Counted from the first letter of the stretch, positions 49,981 through 59,937 are shown. The stretch: DNA of 64,000 nt from Sinisalibacter aestuarii (GCF_027923545.1 NZ_BROH01000014.1:55728-119727), one strand, 5' to 3'. The notes: a model not told the origin generated them from the sequence alone. A program made the numbers and translations.

Positions 49981-52315
49981 CCGGGTCCGTGGCATCGATC
50001 CGGCGCTTTTCGACCGCGGCTGGAGCCGGGTTTCGGGATCCTGGCAGGGGCTTTCCAAGGGCGCGCAGATGGTCCGGGCCGCGCGCGGCTATTCGCCAGC
50101 GATCTTCAAGGCTATCTCGAAAGGGGGCTGCCACACCGGGGCGCAGCTACGGGCGCAGCTCACATATCTCACGACGAAGTCGACCCATATCCTCGACAGC
50201 CGCGGCACCCATGACGGGAAGAAGCAGCTCTCGGAAGCCGAGATCAACCGAGTGGCGCGGCGGTTCGAGAACCAGTGGAACGAGCGCTACAGCCCCAAGC
50301 TTGGCCATACGTCGCATCTGCTGATGGCATTCCCGGTTGGGACCAGTGGTGAAGAGGTGCGCGATATCACCCAGGCCGTCTGCGAGAAGTTCTTTCAAGG
50401 TGAGGGCTCGCAATTCGACTATATTGCTGCAATACACCAAGATCGCGCGCATCCACATGCGCATATCGTTCTGAACCGCCGCAGCAAGGATGGCGAAATG
50501 TTCTTTCTCGGGAAGGATCATCACTTCAACTACGACGCCTTTCGCGAGGCGATGGTCGAAGCGGCCAGAGGACACGGGATCCGGCTCGAGGCAACGCGTC
50601 GTCTGGATCGCGGCGTCACGACCTACCGCGCCGAGATCGATGAAATCTACAAGGCCCGCGACGAAGGTCGTCCCCCAGTCGAGCGCCAGAGAACCGGTGC
50701 TGACCTGGCGGCCGCTCTGGAAACCGTCCGGCACAACGCTTTGATCTATCGCGGGCTCGCGGCGGAGGCGTCCCGTTCGAATTTCGAAGACGTGTCCGAG
50801 GCGCTCGAGAGGGCCAGCACCATCCTTGCCAGTGGCGGTCAGATTCAATCTGACGGAGCCATCTACATGTCCCAAGACGAAGCAGCGTTCGACACGCTGA
50901 TCACCGAGTTTTCTCAGAACATTCGCCAGATCGAGGCGGCGATCGACAGGGCGCCAGCGGCCGAGAGGCCGGTGATCGAGCGCAAGCTGACCGACGTTCT
51001 GGCCTCGGTCGCGCATTTGAACCCGCTCGGGGATCGCTCCGCCGCCCTGGTCGATGCCCCATCCCGGGACGGCATCTATGCAAGGCCGAACTTAAGTGAA
51101 GAACACCTCGCGCGTATTGACGATGGAGAGGTGGCATCAAAGCTGGCCGAGGCGTTGCAAGGCACGGGCATCGATGCCGAGGCTGTGGCCGCGCGCCTGC
51201 GGGAGGGGGCAGGCAATGCCGCATTGGAGCGCCAGTGGCTGGCACAGGATCTGCAGGGGATTGCCAAAGCAAGCGACCTCGATCTGGAGAAATCTGCGGA
51301 CCGGGAAGACGCGCTCGACCGGCTGGAAGCCGTGCATGTTCGGTTGGGCGATGTTCTGACTGACGTGCGCGTCCTGCGCGCGCCAACCGAGGTCGACGAG
51401 GTGGATGACGCTGAGGCAGCGCTTGGTGAGCGGTTGACGACACCTAGGAGTGATCTCGCGCAAGACGGGTCCGACATCTTTGCCCCATCGGAGCGGCAGG
51501 CGTTCAGGGCGCTGGTGGCGCAGTTCCGTCGGACGGATTTCGATCATCCGTTCTCCGACGACCCCTCGGTGCGGCGGGCGGGCGCCGTGGAGGTGGAGGA
51601 GGCCCGCGTTGCGTTCGACGCCTATGCGCAGAGATCTCCGCAGCATGCCGAATTGGCCTCGATGGCTTGGGAACAGATGACTGACAGTCGAATGCCGCCG
51701 CAATATGCGGTATCGGAACAGGACCGCACACTTCATGCTGGCGACATGGACCTCGCCTTGCGGGATCCTTCGGATCATCTCGGTCCGATTACCGAAGAGC
51801 TCCGTACCCTCGCCCGCTATCGCACGGAGATGCCGGATGACGAGTTTGGGCAGGCCGTCCAGGACGAAATCAACCACCTTCGTTCGCTCGGCGCGTCGCG
51901 TGCCTATATCAGCGAGCGCAGTTTCGAGATCGAGGACCAGGCGCGACAAGACTACGCCGAGCGCCGGTATCTGGAAGAGACAGCGCCAACCGTCATGGCC
52001 TTTGTGCGAAACGCAGACGTCGAGGGCCCGCTCTCCGAGGCAGAGCGACATGACATCGTCCGGCAGGTCAACGAACGGCTAAGCCCCGACGCAATCGACG
52101 CGCTGCGGGCCGGAAACGCAGAAGTCCTCGATAAGTTCACTGAGGATCCGCTCCGCCAGCTGGAACTCGCTAGAACCTATCTCCAGAGCAGCGAGGTCAC
52201 TGCGCATGGCCCGGCCATGGAGCGCGTTCTCGATGCATTGGCGGAAGAACAGATAGAGGCGCAGCGCGCACGCCACGCCGCGGCACATGGTGAGAAGGGG
52301 ATCACCCATGGATAA
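49967..52315 (+). CDS. MobP (VirD2-like) relaxase, 782 aa
   Basis: Residues about 45-200 are the relaxase domain: AQLRAQLTYLTTKSTHIL with the probable nicking Tyr, GHTSHLLMAFPVG, and FDYIAAIHQDRAHPHAHIVL with the HxDx3HxH metal site. The C-terminal 500 residues are acidic and helical and probably include the secretion signal. The ATG at 49967 has GAGAGGG six bases upstream. The stop overlaps the coupling-protein start. It nicks oriT and is carried into the recipient. Confidence 0.9.
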   Translation: MARSDRVRGIDPALFDRGWSRVSGSWQGLSKGAQMVRAARGYSPAIFKAISKGGCHTGAQLRAQLTYLTTKSTHILDSRGTHDGKKQLSEAEINRVARRFENQWNERYSPKLGHTSHLLMAFPVGTSGEEVRDITQAVCEKFFQGEGSQFDYIAAIHQDRAHPHAHIVLNRRSKDGEMFFLGKDHHFNYDAFREAMVEAARGHGIRLEATRRLDRGVTTYRAEIDEIYKARDEGRPPVERQRTGADLAAALETVRHNALIYRGLAAEASRSNFEDVSEALERASTILASGGQIQSDGAIYMSQDEAAFDTLITEFSQNIRQIEAAIDRAPAAERPVIERKLTDVLASVAHLNPLGDRSAALVDAPSRDGIYARPNLSEEHLARIDDGEVASKLAEALQGTGIDAEAVAARLREGAGNAALERQWLAQDLQGIAKASDLDLEKSADREDALDRLEAVHVRLGDVLTDVRVLRAPTEVDEVDDAEAALGERLTTPRSDLAQDGSDIFAPSERQAFRALVAQFRRTDFDHPFSDDPSVRRAGAVEVEEARVAFDAYAQRSPQHAELASMAWEQMTDSRMPPQYAVSEQDRTLHAGDMDLALRDPSDHLGPITEELRTLARYRTEMPDDEFGQAVQDEINHLRSLGASRAYISERSFEIEDQARQDYAERRYLEETAPTVMAFVRNADVEGPLSEAERHDIVRQVNERLSPDAIDALRAGNAEVLDKFTEDPLRQLELARTYLQSSEVTAHGPAMERVLDALAEEQIEAQRARHAAAHGEKGITHG

Positions 52316-54263
52316 AGGCAAGATTGCCCTAGGAGTGTTGAGCCTCGTGCTGGTCGGTCTCGCCATGGGCTATGTCGTGGCGACCGGCTTTGTCATGTTC
52401 CGCTATGGGCTTTCTCCCACGCGTTTCGACGTCACCCTGCTTGCCCGCGAATATCGGGGTCTGTCTCAGTCCGCACCAAAAGACTTCCTCTGGGTGAACC
52501 TCATACTTGGCGGCTTCGGTCTGGCATCGCTGATGCTGAGCGTCACGCTTCTGGGGGATGCATTGACCCGCTTCGGGACGACGCATTGGCAGACTCGCAG
52601 CGAGATGAAGAGGAACGGTTTCTTTGCCAAGCCCGGCGGCGGCTTCCTTCTGGGCAAGCTCGGCTCCCCGAAATCCAAGCGCCCGTTCCTAGTCTCAAAA
52701 ACCTTCCCCCACGCGCTGATCGTGGCGCCCACGGGCCGGGGCAAGGGCGTGGGGTTCGTGATCCCGAACCTGCTGACCTACAAGGGCTCCGCCGTGGTGC
52801 TCGACGTGAAAGGCGAGAACTTCCGCGAGACCTCGCGCTTCCGCGCCAGCATGGGGGACAAGGTTTTCCGCTTCGCGCCGACCGACTGGGACCGACCAAC
52901 ACATCGCTATAATCCGCTGGCGCGCATTGCTGCCATGACCAACCCCGACCGGCAGCAGATGGAGCTTAAACTCACCGCGAAGCTCTTCCTGCAGACCGAC
53001 AACGAAAAGCTGAGCGGCCTTCTCGCAGGCGGTATCGACTTGTTCGTGGCGGCCGGTCTTCTGGCTTTCGAGCGCGGCGTGCCGACCATCGGCGAGATCT
53101 ACCGCATCACCGCCTCGGGGGGCGACAAGCAGAAGGAATATCTGAAGCGTTCGCAGGAGGTGAAGAACACCTCGGCCAAACTGATCTTCGAGCGTATGGC
53201 CTCGACCAACAACGACACCCTCACCTCCTACCTCTCGCTTCTCATGACATCGGGTCTCGACACCTGGGACAACCGCGCGATCGACGCGGCCACCGCGACC
53301 TCTGACTTTTCCTTCCGGGATATCCGCCGCCGCCCACATGCGATCTATCTTGCGGTCGAATCCGAGATGATCCGCCCGCTTGCCCCGCTGATCCGCCTCT
53401 TCTTCTCGGACCTGATCGCCTCGCTGCAAGCACAGGAACCCGGCGATGACGAGCCCTGGCCGGTGATGATCATGCTCGACGAGTTTGACCGGCTCGGGAA
53501 AATGCCAATCGTCGCCGAAAGCATAAAGACGCTGCGCTCCTTCGGCGGCAACCTCGCCATCGTGACCCAGACGATCCCGGCGCTGGACGAGATCTATGGT
53601 GAAAACACCCGCAGGTCGCTGCAGGGCGGCGCCGGGGTAAAGCTCTACCTCACCCCATCCGAGCAGAAGACCATCGAGGAATTGAGCCAGGCTGTCGGCA
53701 AGACCACCAAGCGTGTGGTGACCCGCTCCCGTGCTGTTGGACGCAATCCATTCGAAGGGCGCAGCGTCTCGGAGAGGACAGAAGATACCCCGCTCCTGAC
53801 CGAGGATGAGGCCCGACGCATGGACCTCGACGAGGTCATTCTCGTGATCGACGCGCAGATGCCCATCCGCGGGAGAAGGGTGAAGTATTTTGAGGATCCG
53901 GCATTGCAGATTCTGCACGCCGGTCAATCGGGAAGCTTCCCATATCCAGACGAGGACAAACTGAGGCGGGATCGGCAGATGTCCGAGACCCGCGAGACGG
54001 TGGCTAGGCTGAAGCAAGAACTGCAGGAGGTGCGGGCGGCTGCGGGACCGCGGGACGTCGGCCCGAATGCGCCCAACGTATCGAAAACCGACCCTGTCAG
54101 CGCAGCGAAGGCCCGCGGCCGCGCGGCTCGTGTCGCTGCAAGCGGCGGTGGCCAGGGCCAGCTGTCGCTTGATGTTGAGGGCCTAGGTATCACGAACACA
54201 GACCGGACAACGCTTGCTTCGGCAGTTCAGACAACGAGAGCTATCATCGCGGAGCACGGATGA
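52308..54263 (+). CDS. virD4: Type IV coupling protein VirD4/TraG, 651 aa
   Basis: Two N-terminal membrane segments (about residues 7-27 and 60-82) are followed by Walker A APTGRGKGVGFVIPNLL near 146 and Walker B VMIMLDEFDRLGKMP near 387. IVTQTIPALDEIYG near 423 is a further conserved TraG motif. It brings the relaxosome to the secretion channel. The start overlaps the relaxase stop by eight bases. The length is normal for the family. Confidence 0.93.
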   Translation: MDKGKIALGVLSLVLVGLAMGYVVATGFVMFRYGLSPTRFDVTLLAREYRGLSQSAPKDFLWVNLILGGFGLASLMLSVTLLGDALTRFGTTHWQTRSEMKRNGFFAKPGGGFLLGKLGSPKSKRPFLVSKTFPHALIVAPTGRGKGVGFVIPNLLTYKGSAVVLDVKGENFRETSRFRASMGDKVFRFAPTDWDRPTHRYNPLARIAAMTNPDRQQMELKLTAKLFLQTDNEKLSGLLAGGIDLFVAAGLLAFERGVPTIGEIYRITASGGDKQKEYLKRSQEVKNTSAKLIFERMASTNNDTLTSYLSLLMTSGLDTWDNRAIDAATATSDFSFRDIRRRPHAIYLAVESEMIRPLAPLIRLFFSDLIASLQAQEPGDDEPWPVMIMLDEFDRLGKMPIVAESIKTLRSFGGNLAIVTQTIPALDEIYGENTRRSLQGGAGVKLYLTPSEQKTIEELSQAVGKTTKRVVTRSRAVGRNPFEGRSVSERTEDTPLLTEDEARRMDLDEVILVIDAQMPIRGRRVKYFEDPALQILHAGQSGSFPYPDEDKLRRDRQMSETRETVARLKQELQEVRAAAGPRDVGPNAPNVSKTDPVSAAKARGRAARVAASGGGQGQLSLDVEGLGITNTDRTTLASAVQTTRAIIAEHG

Positions 54264-54386
54264 GTTTCGCAGGAGTTGACGTTCATTCTCCTCGCGGCGA
54301 ATGTAACTGAAGAGCCCTTTGCGGACGACAGCTGCACATGCGGTCTTGACCGCGTTCCGGCCATTGGTAGCAGAAGGCACGTATGG

Positions 54387-54424
54387 CCGTCATGCCAGAC
54401 ACGGGATGCGGTCTGGCGTGACGG
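54387..54424 (+). promoter_or_regulatory. Strong hairpin upstream of the nickel-transporter unit
   Basis: Fourteen-base arms CCGTCATGCCAGAC and GTCTGGCGTGACGG (one G-U pair) close a ten-base loop. No T run follows. It lies 43 bases before the 37-codon gene. It may be a regulatory RNA element or operator, or the end of the virD4 transcript. Confidence 0.5.
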
Positions 54425-54466
54425 GTTGCGCGCATCGTCGACAACTGCGATCGGGAAGGGGGCCGC

Positions 54467-54580
54467 ATGGGAAGTTCGAAGCGGTGGTTTAGAAGGGCGC
54501 TGTTGGTCCTGCAGGAATGGTGGGACGGCGCCTATTCCGGTGATGCGTCCCGGGCTCAATACATGAGGTCTAAGGCATGA
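54467..54580 (+). CDS. Small protein coupled to the NicO-type transporter, 37 aa
   Basis: The ATG is preceded by GGAAGGGGG, and the stop overlaps the transporter ATG (ATGA). The sequence is amphipathic, basic and Trp-rich: MGSSKRWFRRALLVLQEWW then DGAYSGDASRAQY. It could be a leader peptide for coupled translation or a small membrane-associated partner. It is similar in style to small proteins seen before transporter genes, but no family is recognised. Confidence 0.5.
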   Translation: MGSSKRWFRRALLVLQEWWDGAYSGDASRAQYMRSKA

Positions 54581-55296
54581 GTTACTCCGCGATCCTATTG
54601 CTCGCCTTCGTCATCGGCATGGGGCACGCGCTTGAGACCGATCACTTGACCGCCGTATCCAACATGCTGGCTCAGAAGGGCAGCCGCCGAGCGCTGATTG
54701 CCCGTGGGGCATTCTGGGGGCTGGGACATACACTCGCGTTATTCGGTTTCTGCGCTGCTGTAGTGCTGCTGGGCCTTACAATTTCGGGCCAAATGCAAGC
54801 AGGACTTGAATTTGCGGTTGGCGTGATGATCGTGGCGCTCGGCACGCAGACACTTTGGCGGTTGCACCGAGACCGCGTACACATCCACATGCACGAACAT
54901 GACGGCTCCCAGCACATGCACGCCCATTCGCACAAGGGAGAGACGCTGCCTCACGGCGAGGTGTGGCACAACCACAGCCACCACAGGACCAACGCCAAGG
55001 CCCTTGGTATCGGGCTGGTTCACGGCGCCGCAGGCTCAGGAGCGCTCTTGGTGCTAGCAATCAGCGCGACACAGAACATTAGCCAAGCTTTGGCGTATTT
55101 CGCCGTGTTTGGACTGGGTTCGATGGCCGGAATGGCGGCGTTGTCCACGGTGGTCAGCTTTCCGTTGCTGCTAGCTCAGCGCGGGGCGAATTGGCTTCGA
55201 ATTGGGACCTCTGGAGCAATCGGGATAGCAGCGCTATGGATCGGCGCAACCATCATCGTTGAGAACGGAACAGCGCTTAATATCTTCGGAGGCTGA
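54577..55296 (+). CDS. NicO/RcnA-like nickel or cobalt transporter, 239 aa
   Basis: The protein has about six membrane segments. The first has GMGHALETDHLTAVSNML, a version of the HX4DH motif of Ni/Co transporters. GLVHGAAGSGALLVLAIS is the second conserved block. Between them a His-rich cytoplasmic loop (HIHMHEHDGSQHMHAHSHKG) fits metal binding. Whether it imports or exports cannot be told; RcnA-type and UreH/HupE-like members share these motifs. It sits alone between virD4 and virB6 as inserted cargo. Confidence 0.83.
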   Translation: MSYSAILLLAFVIGMGHALETDHLTAVSNMLAQKGSRRALIARGAFWGLGHTLALFGFCAAVVLLGLTISGQMQAGLEFAVGVMIVALGTQTLWRLHRDRVHIHMHEHDGSQHMHAHSHKGETLPHGEVWHNHSHHRTNAKALGIGLVHGAAGSGALLVLAISATQNISQALAYFAVFGLGSMAGMAALSTVVSFPLLLAQRGANWLRIGTSGAIGIAALWIGATIIVENGTALNIFGG

Positions 55297-55416
55297 AAGC
55301 GTACTCGTCAACGCCTCACGGCCTGCACGCTTGATTCGGTCGAACAGCAGAAGGTGCGGAAAGTCCCGCATTGTGTGAGTTCATGCACAGTGCGGCGAAA
55401 GGCTGCTTTCTCCTTT

Positions 55417-56442
55417 CTACTCTCGCAAACGTTTTGCCCGTTCCGCCATTCTGACCACCTGCGCGCTTGTCGTTGCCGCGGCGCTCCGCACAGCGGCAGG
55501 CGTCTGCACCGCGCCTCGTCCGATTACTTCGCTTGTCGTGAGCGCACCGATCCGCGCCCGGCCCTTCACGCCGTCGGTATTGAAGATCCCCCGCATGATC
55601 CCGGTCGATCCAGCGACCACAGCGGGCGCTGCGGCTACCATCAGGTTCCCAGAGATCCCCCGCACAATCAGGGGCGTTGCAGCGACGAAGCCCTTGGCTA
55701 GGAACACCATGACGAAGAACGGCACGAGCGATCCGATGTTGGTTGCCGAGTTTGGATCACCGAGCTGCGCGAGAAGCGAATTCGCCATGCCGACGACGGT
55801 CGAAAACATTGCTGCGATGACGATGGGGTAGAAGGCATAGCTGACCGTCGTCGAGACCCACCTATGGAAGAAATCCTTGGTCGCGTCGAAGAGCGACAGA
55901 GCGATCATGATCGGAGCAAGGCCGAGCATGAGGGTCAGCATCATCTTGGCGAATATGAGGACGATGCCGGTCATGAAGCCAAGGAGGCTCAAAAGAATAA
56001 GCCCGATGCCGCCTAGGATCGCGCCCGTCATCCAGTTCAAATTGCTGCCGATGGCATTCAGGTACTGGCTGAATTTTTCGATCAGGATGTCGAATTCGCC
56101 GGCAAAGTGTGTGGCTCCGGCTCCTCCGCCGCCAACCGAAGACACTAGTGCGCCAGCGACGTAGTCCAAGCCTCCAATGACGGCGTTCGCTACTGCATTG
56201 AAGTTTGCCCAGTTGAAGGCGAAGAGCCCTATCAGCATCAGCTTGATCAGGTACCAGAAGAAGCTGGCCCCATCCATGCTGCGGAACTGGAATGCCATGT
56301 TGATGCAGACGCCGATTAGCGAAAGCGTGACCATCAGCAGGACGATCGTGCCGGTATTGCTTGCCACGGCCCCGAACTGGGACTCAGCCGCATCGACAAG
56401 GAACGCGTCTGCCGTTCCGACCATCCAGCTGACGACGCCCAT
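55417..56442 (-). CDS. virB6: VirB6/TrbL-family inner-membrane channel protein, 341 aa
   Basis: A hydrophobic protein with about six membrane segments, a Gly-rich loop (SVGGGGAGATHFAG near residue 105) and a long helix pair in the middle (AKMMLTLMLGLAPIMIALSL). The layout equals VirB6/TrbL. The C-terminal tail is basic (RMAERAKRLRE). It forms the inner-membrane part of the secretion channel. It is last in the virB operon here, after a small periplasmic protein. Confidence 0.88.
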   Translation of the reverse strand: MGVVSWMVGTADAFLVDAAESQFGAVASNTGTIVLLMVTLSLIGVCINMAFQFRSMDGASFFWYLIKLMLIGLFAFNWANFNAVANAVIGGLDYVAGALVSSVGGGGAGATHFAGEFDILIEKFSQYLNAIGSNLNWMTGAILGGIGLILLSLLGFMTGIVLIFAKMMLTLMLGLAPIMIALSLFDATKDFFHRWVSTTVSYAFYPIVIAAMFSTVVGMANSLLAQLGDPNSATNIGSLVPFFVMVFLAKGFVAATPLIVRGISGNLMVAAAPAVVAGSTGIMRGIFNTDGVKGRARIGALTTSEVIGRGAVQTPAAVRSAAATTSAQVVRMAERAKRLRE

Positions 56443-56861
56443 TACCAGTTGCCTTGAGCTTCGCAGATTGTACGCACGCTCGGCTCGAGTTGCTTCCTTA
56501 CTTCAATCCAGTCGCGGCGAAACGCTGAATGCTCGGCTTGGCTAAGGCCTGCATACCTTTCATGATACTCGCCATCGGAGCTACCCCAAGCGGGAAAGCG
56601 GGTTTCACAGCCGCAGTCGCCAGATTCAGCGATCTCCTCCCAGGCCCGAATTTCGTACAATTCCATCAAAGCTGCTGCCTTGTAGGCTTCCCGCGGATTG
56701 ATTTCGTCCATCCAGGTCGGGCGCGCCGGACGATCGTTGCAGATCCGGTATTGTTGAGGCGACATATCGACCGTGAGATCGTTTGAGATCGGAGGCGAAG
56801 TCTGTGCCACAAGTGGGCCCGCAAGGGCGGCAAGCATGACTGCGAGGATTGGTTTTCGCAT
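56442..56861 (-). CDS. Periplasmic protein of the virB operon, 139 aa
   Basis: A signal peptide (MRKPILAVMLAALAGPLVAQ) predicts export. The mature part has CNDRP, GDCGCETRF and TICEAQ, so four cysteines may form disulfides. No family is recognised. It lies between virB11 and virB6, with its stop overlapping the virB6 start by one base. Possible roles are a channel accessory or an entry-exclusion protein; neither is shown by sequence. Confidence 0.68.
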   Translation of the reverse strand: MRKPILAVMLAALAGPLVAQTSPPISNDLTVDMSPQQYRICNDRPARPTWMDEINPREAYKAAALMELYEIRAWEEIAESGDCGCETRFPAWGSSDGEYHERYAGLSQAEHSAFRRDWIEVRKQLEPSVRTICEAQGNW

Positions 56862-56877
56862 CTGGGGGGTTCCTTTT

Positions 56878-57912
56878 TTACTCAGCGGCAACGGAGGGGC
56901 TCTTGTTGCCTCTGCCGTCGACCGTGTCGAGGTTCAAATCAGTGGTTTGGCCCGGGAGAAAGAACTCGGTGATTCCGCGCGCGCCTTCATGGCGGCCTGC
57001 CTGAATGATCACGTCGATTGAGCCCTCGATATAATCGAGCATGTCGGCATAGGTCATCGGCACATCGGTTTTCAGGGCGGCGATGGCGAGGCGGCGAACA
57101 GCAAGTTGTGGGGTCTCGGCATGCAGCGTGGTCAGCGATCCACCGTGGCCGGTGTTGATTGCCTCGAGAAACGTCATCGCCTCGCGACCGCGGACTTCGC
57201 CTAGGACAATCCGGTCGGGTCGCATGCGAAGCGTTGAGGCCAAGAGCACATCGGCACTGCGGGCATCCGTGTCCCGGTCCGCGATCAACGTCACGGCATT
57301 GGGCTGCTCGGGGCGCAGCTCGGCCGCCTCCTCGATGGTGATGATCCGCTCTTCGGGCGGGATCAGCGAAAGGATCTTGCGCGCCGCCACCGTCTTGCCG
57401 GTAGATGTACCGCCCGAGACGATCATGTTGAGCTTGTTCTCGACGCAAAACCGCAGCGCAGCGTCGATGTCGCCGGACCTCACCACATCACGAAGCGCGG
57501 CGTTCCGTTCCCGGCGCAGACCCTCAAGGCTGCGTTCCTTGCCGAAAAGGAATCCGAGTTTGACCTTCTCAAGCGGCAGGGAGGAGAAGAACCTAAGAGA
57601 AATCGAGAAACCGCCCTCGACTGCCGGCGGCTGGATCACCTGCGCGCGGATCGGGCGATCACGATATAGGATCGAGACCGAGACGATAGGCTTCTTGGTG
57701 CTGAGCGTGGTCGAGGCGGCGGAGGCGATCTGGTTGCCGAGGTCCTTGATCTCGGTCTGGCTCAGCGGGCTGCCGAGACCTCGCATGAAGTGGTCGCCCT
57801 GGAATTCGCCCCAGACTTGTCCGTCGGGATTGATACAGATCTCGATCGTGTCGTCGCGCAGGACCTCGGGGCCGAAACGGTCGAGCGACGCTTCCAGATA
57901 ACTTGCAGCCAT
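56878..57912 (-). CDS. virB11: VirB11 traffic ATPase, 344 aa
   Basis: Walker A is MIVSGGTSTGKTVAARKIL near residue 170. It is followed by the Asp box (ITIEEAAELRP), the region of Walker B (RMRPDRIVLGEVRG) and the His box (GHGGSLTTLHAETP near 260). The N-terminal domain is present. The hexameric ATPase powers pilus assembly and substrate transfer at the inner membrane. The ATG at 57912 begins one base after the virB10 stop. Confidence 0.93.
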   Translation of the reverse strand: MAASYLEASLDRFGPEVLRDDTIEICINPDGQVWGEFQGDHFMRGLGSPLSQTEIKDLGNQIASAASTTLSTKKPIVSVSILYRDRPIRAQVIQPPAVEGGFSISLRFFSSLPLEKVKLGFLFGKERSLEGLRRERNAALRDVVRSGDIDAALRFCVENKLNMIVSGGTSTGKTVAARKILSLIPPEERIITIEEAAELRPEQPNAVTLIADRDTDARSADVLLASTLRMRPDRIVLGEVRGREAMTFLEAINTGHGGSLTTLHAETPQLAVRRLAIAALKTDVPMTYADMLDYIEGSIDVIIQAGRHEGARGITEFFLPGQTTDLNLDTVDGRGNKSPSVAAE

Positions 57913-57913
57913 G

Positions 57914-59239
57914 TCAGAAAATCTCGAGGTCACGATCAACCATGACCGTGATCCGTGTACCCTGGTCGACATGTATCACTGGCCGGATCGCCAGATAGTC
58001 CTGCATCACGCTTTGCGTGCTATCGCGCAGGTCGGTGCCGACATCACTCGCAACATCGGCCGCCGCCTCGCTGTCGATTTGACCCGCTGCAGCCGCAGGC
58101 AGAGCGCCGATCAAGGAGATCAGCGCGGCGGAGCCGAAGCGTTGCGCGAAACGGGTGTCGACAAACCCGGTGGTGCCAGTACGGCCGAGTTCGTCTCCAC
58201 CGAAGGCGCTGATCTGCACAGTCTGATTGTCGGGCAAGATGATCCGGTCCCATGCCACCATGACGCGCGATTGGGCGAGTGCGACATCGGAGCGGTAGCG
58301 CCCGATCAGCCGCGCGCCGCGCGGGATCAGGATACGGGTTCCATCGAACGAATGGACGTCTTCCGAGACGATGGCGCGGATCGCGCCGGGCAGTGTGCTG
58401 TCGAGAGCCGTCTCTGTGACAGCCTGAATCATGGTGCCCTGAACAACCGTGTTCGATGGGTTCGCGATCACTTCGGCACGTGTCACCTGCGCAGGTTGTG
58501 CGCCCGAACGAACAAAGGCTTCATCTGCATTCAAACGTGCGGCTTCCAGCGTGTTCTCCCTATCCGCACCCGCGCCCATCCCGGAGAATGCGATCATAGG
58601 AGACGCGATACGCTCTGCGCGGGCCTCAGCTTCAGCAGCGCGCCGCCTTTCGAGTTCGGCCAGCCGCAATTCTTCTTCACTTGGTCCCAATGAGGTCGGC
58701 TCTGGTGGTGCAAGCCGTGCAAGTTCCAAGTCCATGCGGAGCTGATCCAATTCGCGGTCCCGCTCGGTCAGCTGCCGCTCGAGGGCACGCTGAGCCTCGG
58801 CGGATGCTTCCTGTAAGGTGGCAATTTGCGCCGTCAGGTCCGCAATAGCCTGCTCCGCCCCGCTATCCGCGGCCTCGGCCGGTCTTGCGCGCAGGTCCTC
58901 GAGTTCCGCTCTCAATGTCGCAAGACTTTCCATCAGCGCGAGTTCAGACTCGCTCGGACCTGTGTCCGCAGGCGGGGCTTGGCTGGGCTCCGGGGTAGAA
59001 ATCGGCGCCAGATCTCCGAATCCGGGGCCGCTGCTCTGGAACTCCTCCGGCGCGGCGGTCGCCATTGGTGCTTCTGCCGACGGCTGTAGGGCAGCCCACG
59101 CCAGACCACCTGCTGCGGCGATGCCGACGACTCCAAGGATCGCGGCAAGCGGTGCAGGCCGCTTGTTTGCCTTCGCTTTGCCTGTCGAACCTTCGAGAGC
59201 CGCGAGGCGCGCGGCGAGGTCTTCCGTACCTTCGGTCAT
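57914..59239 (-). CDS. virB10: VirB10 scaffold protein, 441 aa
   Basis: There is a short cytoplasmic N terminus and a single membrane helix (ILGVVGIAAAGGLAWAAL, about residues 34-51). A proline- and Glu-rich coiled stretch (about 90-220) follows, and then the TrbI/VirB10 beta-barrel domain: ALDSTLPGAIRAIVSEDVHS, GTRILIPRGARLIGRY, VMVAWDRIILPDNQTV. It spans both membranes and senses ATPase activity. The gene starts four bases inside the virB9 end. Confidence 0.93.
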   Translation of the reverse strand: MTEGTEDLAARLAALEGSTGKAKANKRPAPLAAILGVVGIAAAGGLAWAALQPSAEAPMATAAPEEFQSSGPGFGDLAPISTPEPSQAPPADTGPSESELALMESLATLRAELEDLRARPAEAADSGAEQAIADLTAQIATLQEASAEAQRALERQLTERDRELDQLRMDLELARLAPPEPTSLGPSEEELRLAELERRRAAEAEARAERIASPMIAFSGMGAGADRENTLEAARLNADEAFVRSGAQPAQVTRAEVIANPSNTVVQGTMIQAVTETALDSTLPGAIRAIVSEDVHSFDGTRILIPRGARLIGRYRSDVALAQSRVMVAWDRIILPDNQTVQISAFGGDELGRTGTTGFVDTRFAQRFGSAALISLIGALPAAAAGQIDSEAAADVASDVGTDLRDSTQSVMQDYLAIRPVIHVDQGTRITVMVDRDLEIF

Positions 59240-59937
59240 GATGTGGCCTGTCCTGCGTCCTGGACGCAAATCACCTCTTCGCCAAGGCGAAGGACCCATT
59301 GCCGGTTGACGCCGGACACGCGGATGACGCCGTCACTCAAGGCTTGGCTGTTCACCGCGCGTTCCCTGCCGTTCGAATATCGGAAGATGGCGGGCACCGG
59401 CGCGTTCCGTGCAAACCGGAAATACGTGAAGGTACCATCATCCCAGATGGCCGTCGGCGTGAACTCTTCTCGGGCGCTGACCGCATAGTTCGCGTTCGGC
59501 GCATCGGCCGCAACCGCCCTGGTGGGTTGCACGCGGTTTTCAGGATAGCGGAACTGCACGACATAATGCGGCGTCTCCCGGGCTTCGACGACATGGAAGT
59601 AGTAGGAGCGGCGGTTGGTGTAGACGGTGATGTTGGTGGCGACGCCAGATGCTGTCGGCTTGATGGCGAAGGCACGGCCACCCGGGACACCGTCGAATTG
59701 AAACCCGACCGTATCGCCGGCGATGATCGAGCGGATGGTTTCACCCTCACCGAATTCGACTGTGGTGACGCGGGTCAGAGTCGTGACGACACGGTAAACC
59801 TGGCCTTCAGTCCAGGTCGCGACGCGCACGCGATTGTCATGAGAACCTGGACGGGGCGTAGTTTCGGCCAAAGCAGTCGTTCCCGCGAACGCGAGAATAC
59901 TGGCGGCCAGCAGCGCAGAGATTGGAGTGCGAGTCAT
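59236..59937 (-). CDS. virB9: VirB9 outer-membrane channel protein, 233 aa
   Basis: The signal peptide (MTRTPISALLAASILAFAG) is cleaved near residue 24. The two VirB9/CagX regions are seen: VYRVVTTLTRVTTVEFGEGE at the N terminus, and a C-terminal part with DDGTFTYFRFARNAPVPAIF. Together with VirB7 and VirB10 it makes the outer-membrane core complex. The start and stop overlap the neighbouring genes by four bases. Confidence 0.93.
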   Translation of the reverse strand: MTRTPISALLAASILAFAGTTALAETTPRPGSHDNRVRVATWTEGQVYRVVTTLTRVTTVEFGEGETIRSIIAGDTVGFQFDGVPGGRAFAIKPTASGVATNITVYTNRRSYYFHVVEARETPHYVVQFRYPENRVQPTRAVAADAPNANYAVSAREEFTPTAIWDDGTFTYFRFARNAPVPAIFRYSNGRERAVNSQALSDGVIRVSGVNRQWVLRLGEEVICVQDAGQATS

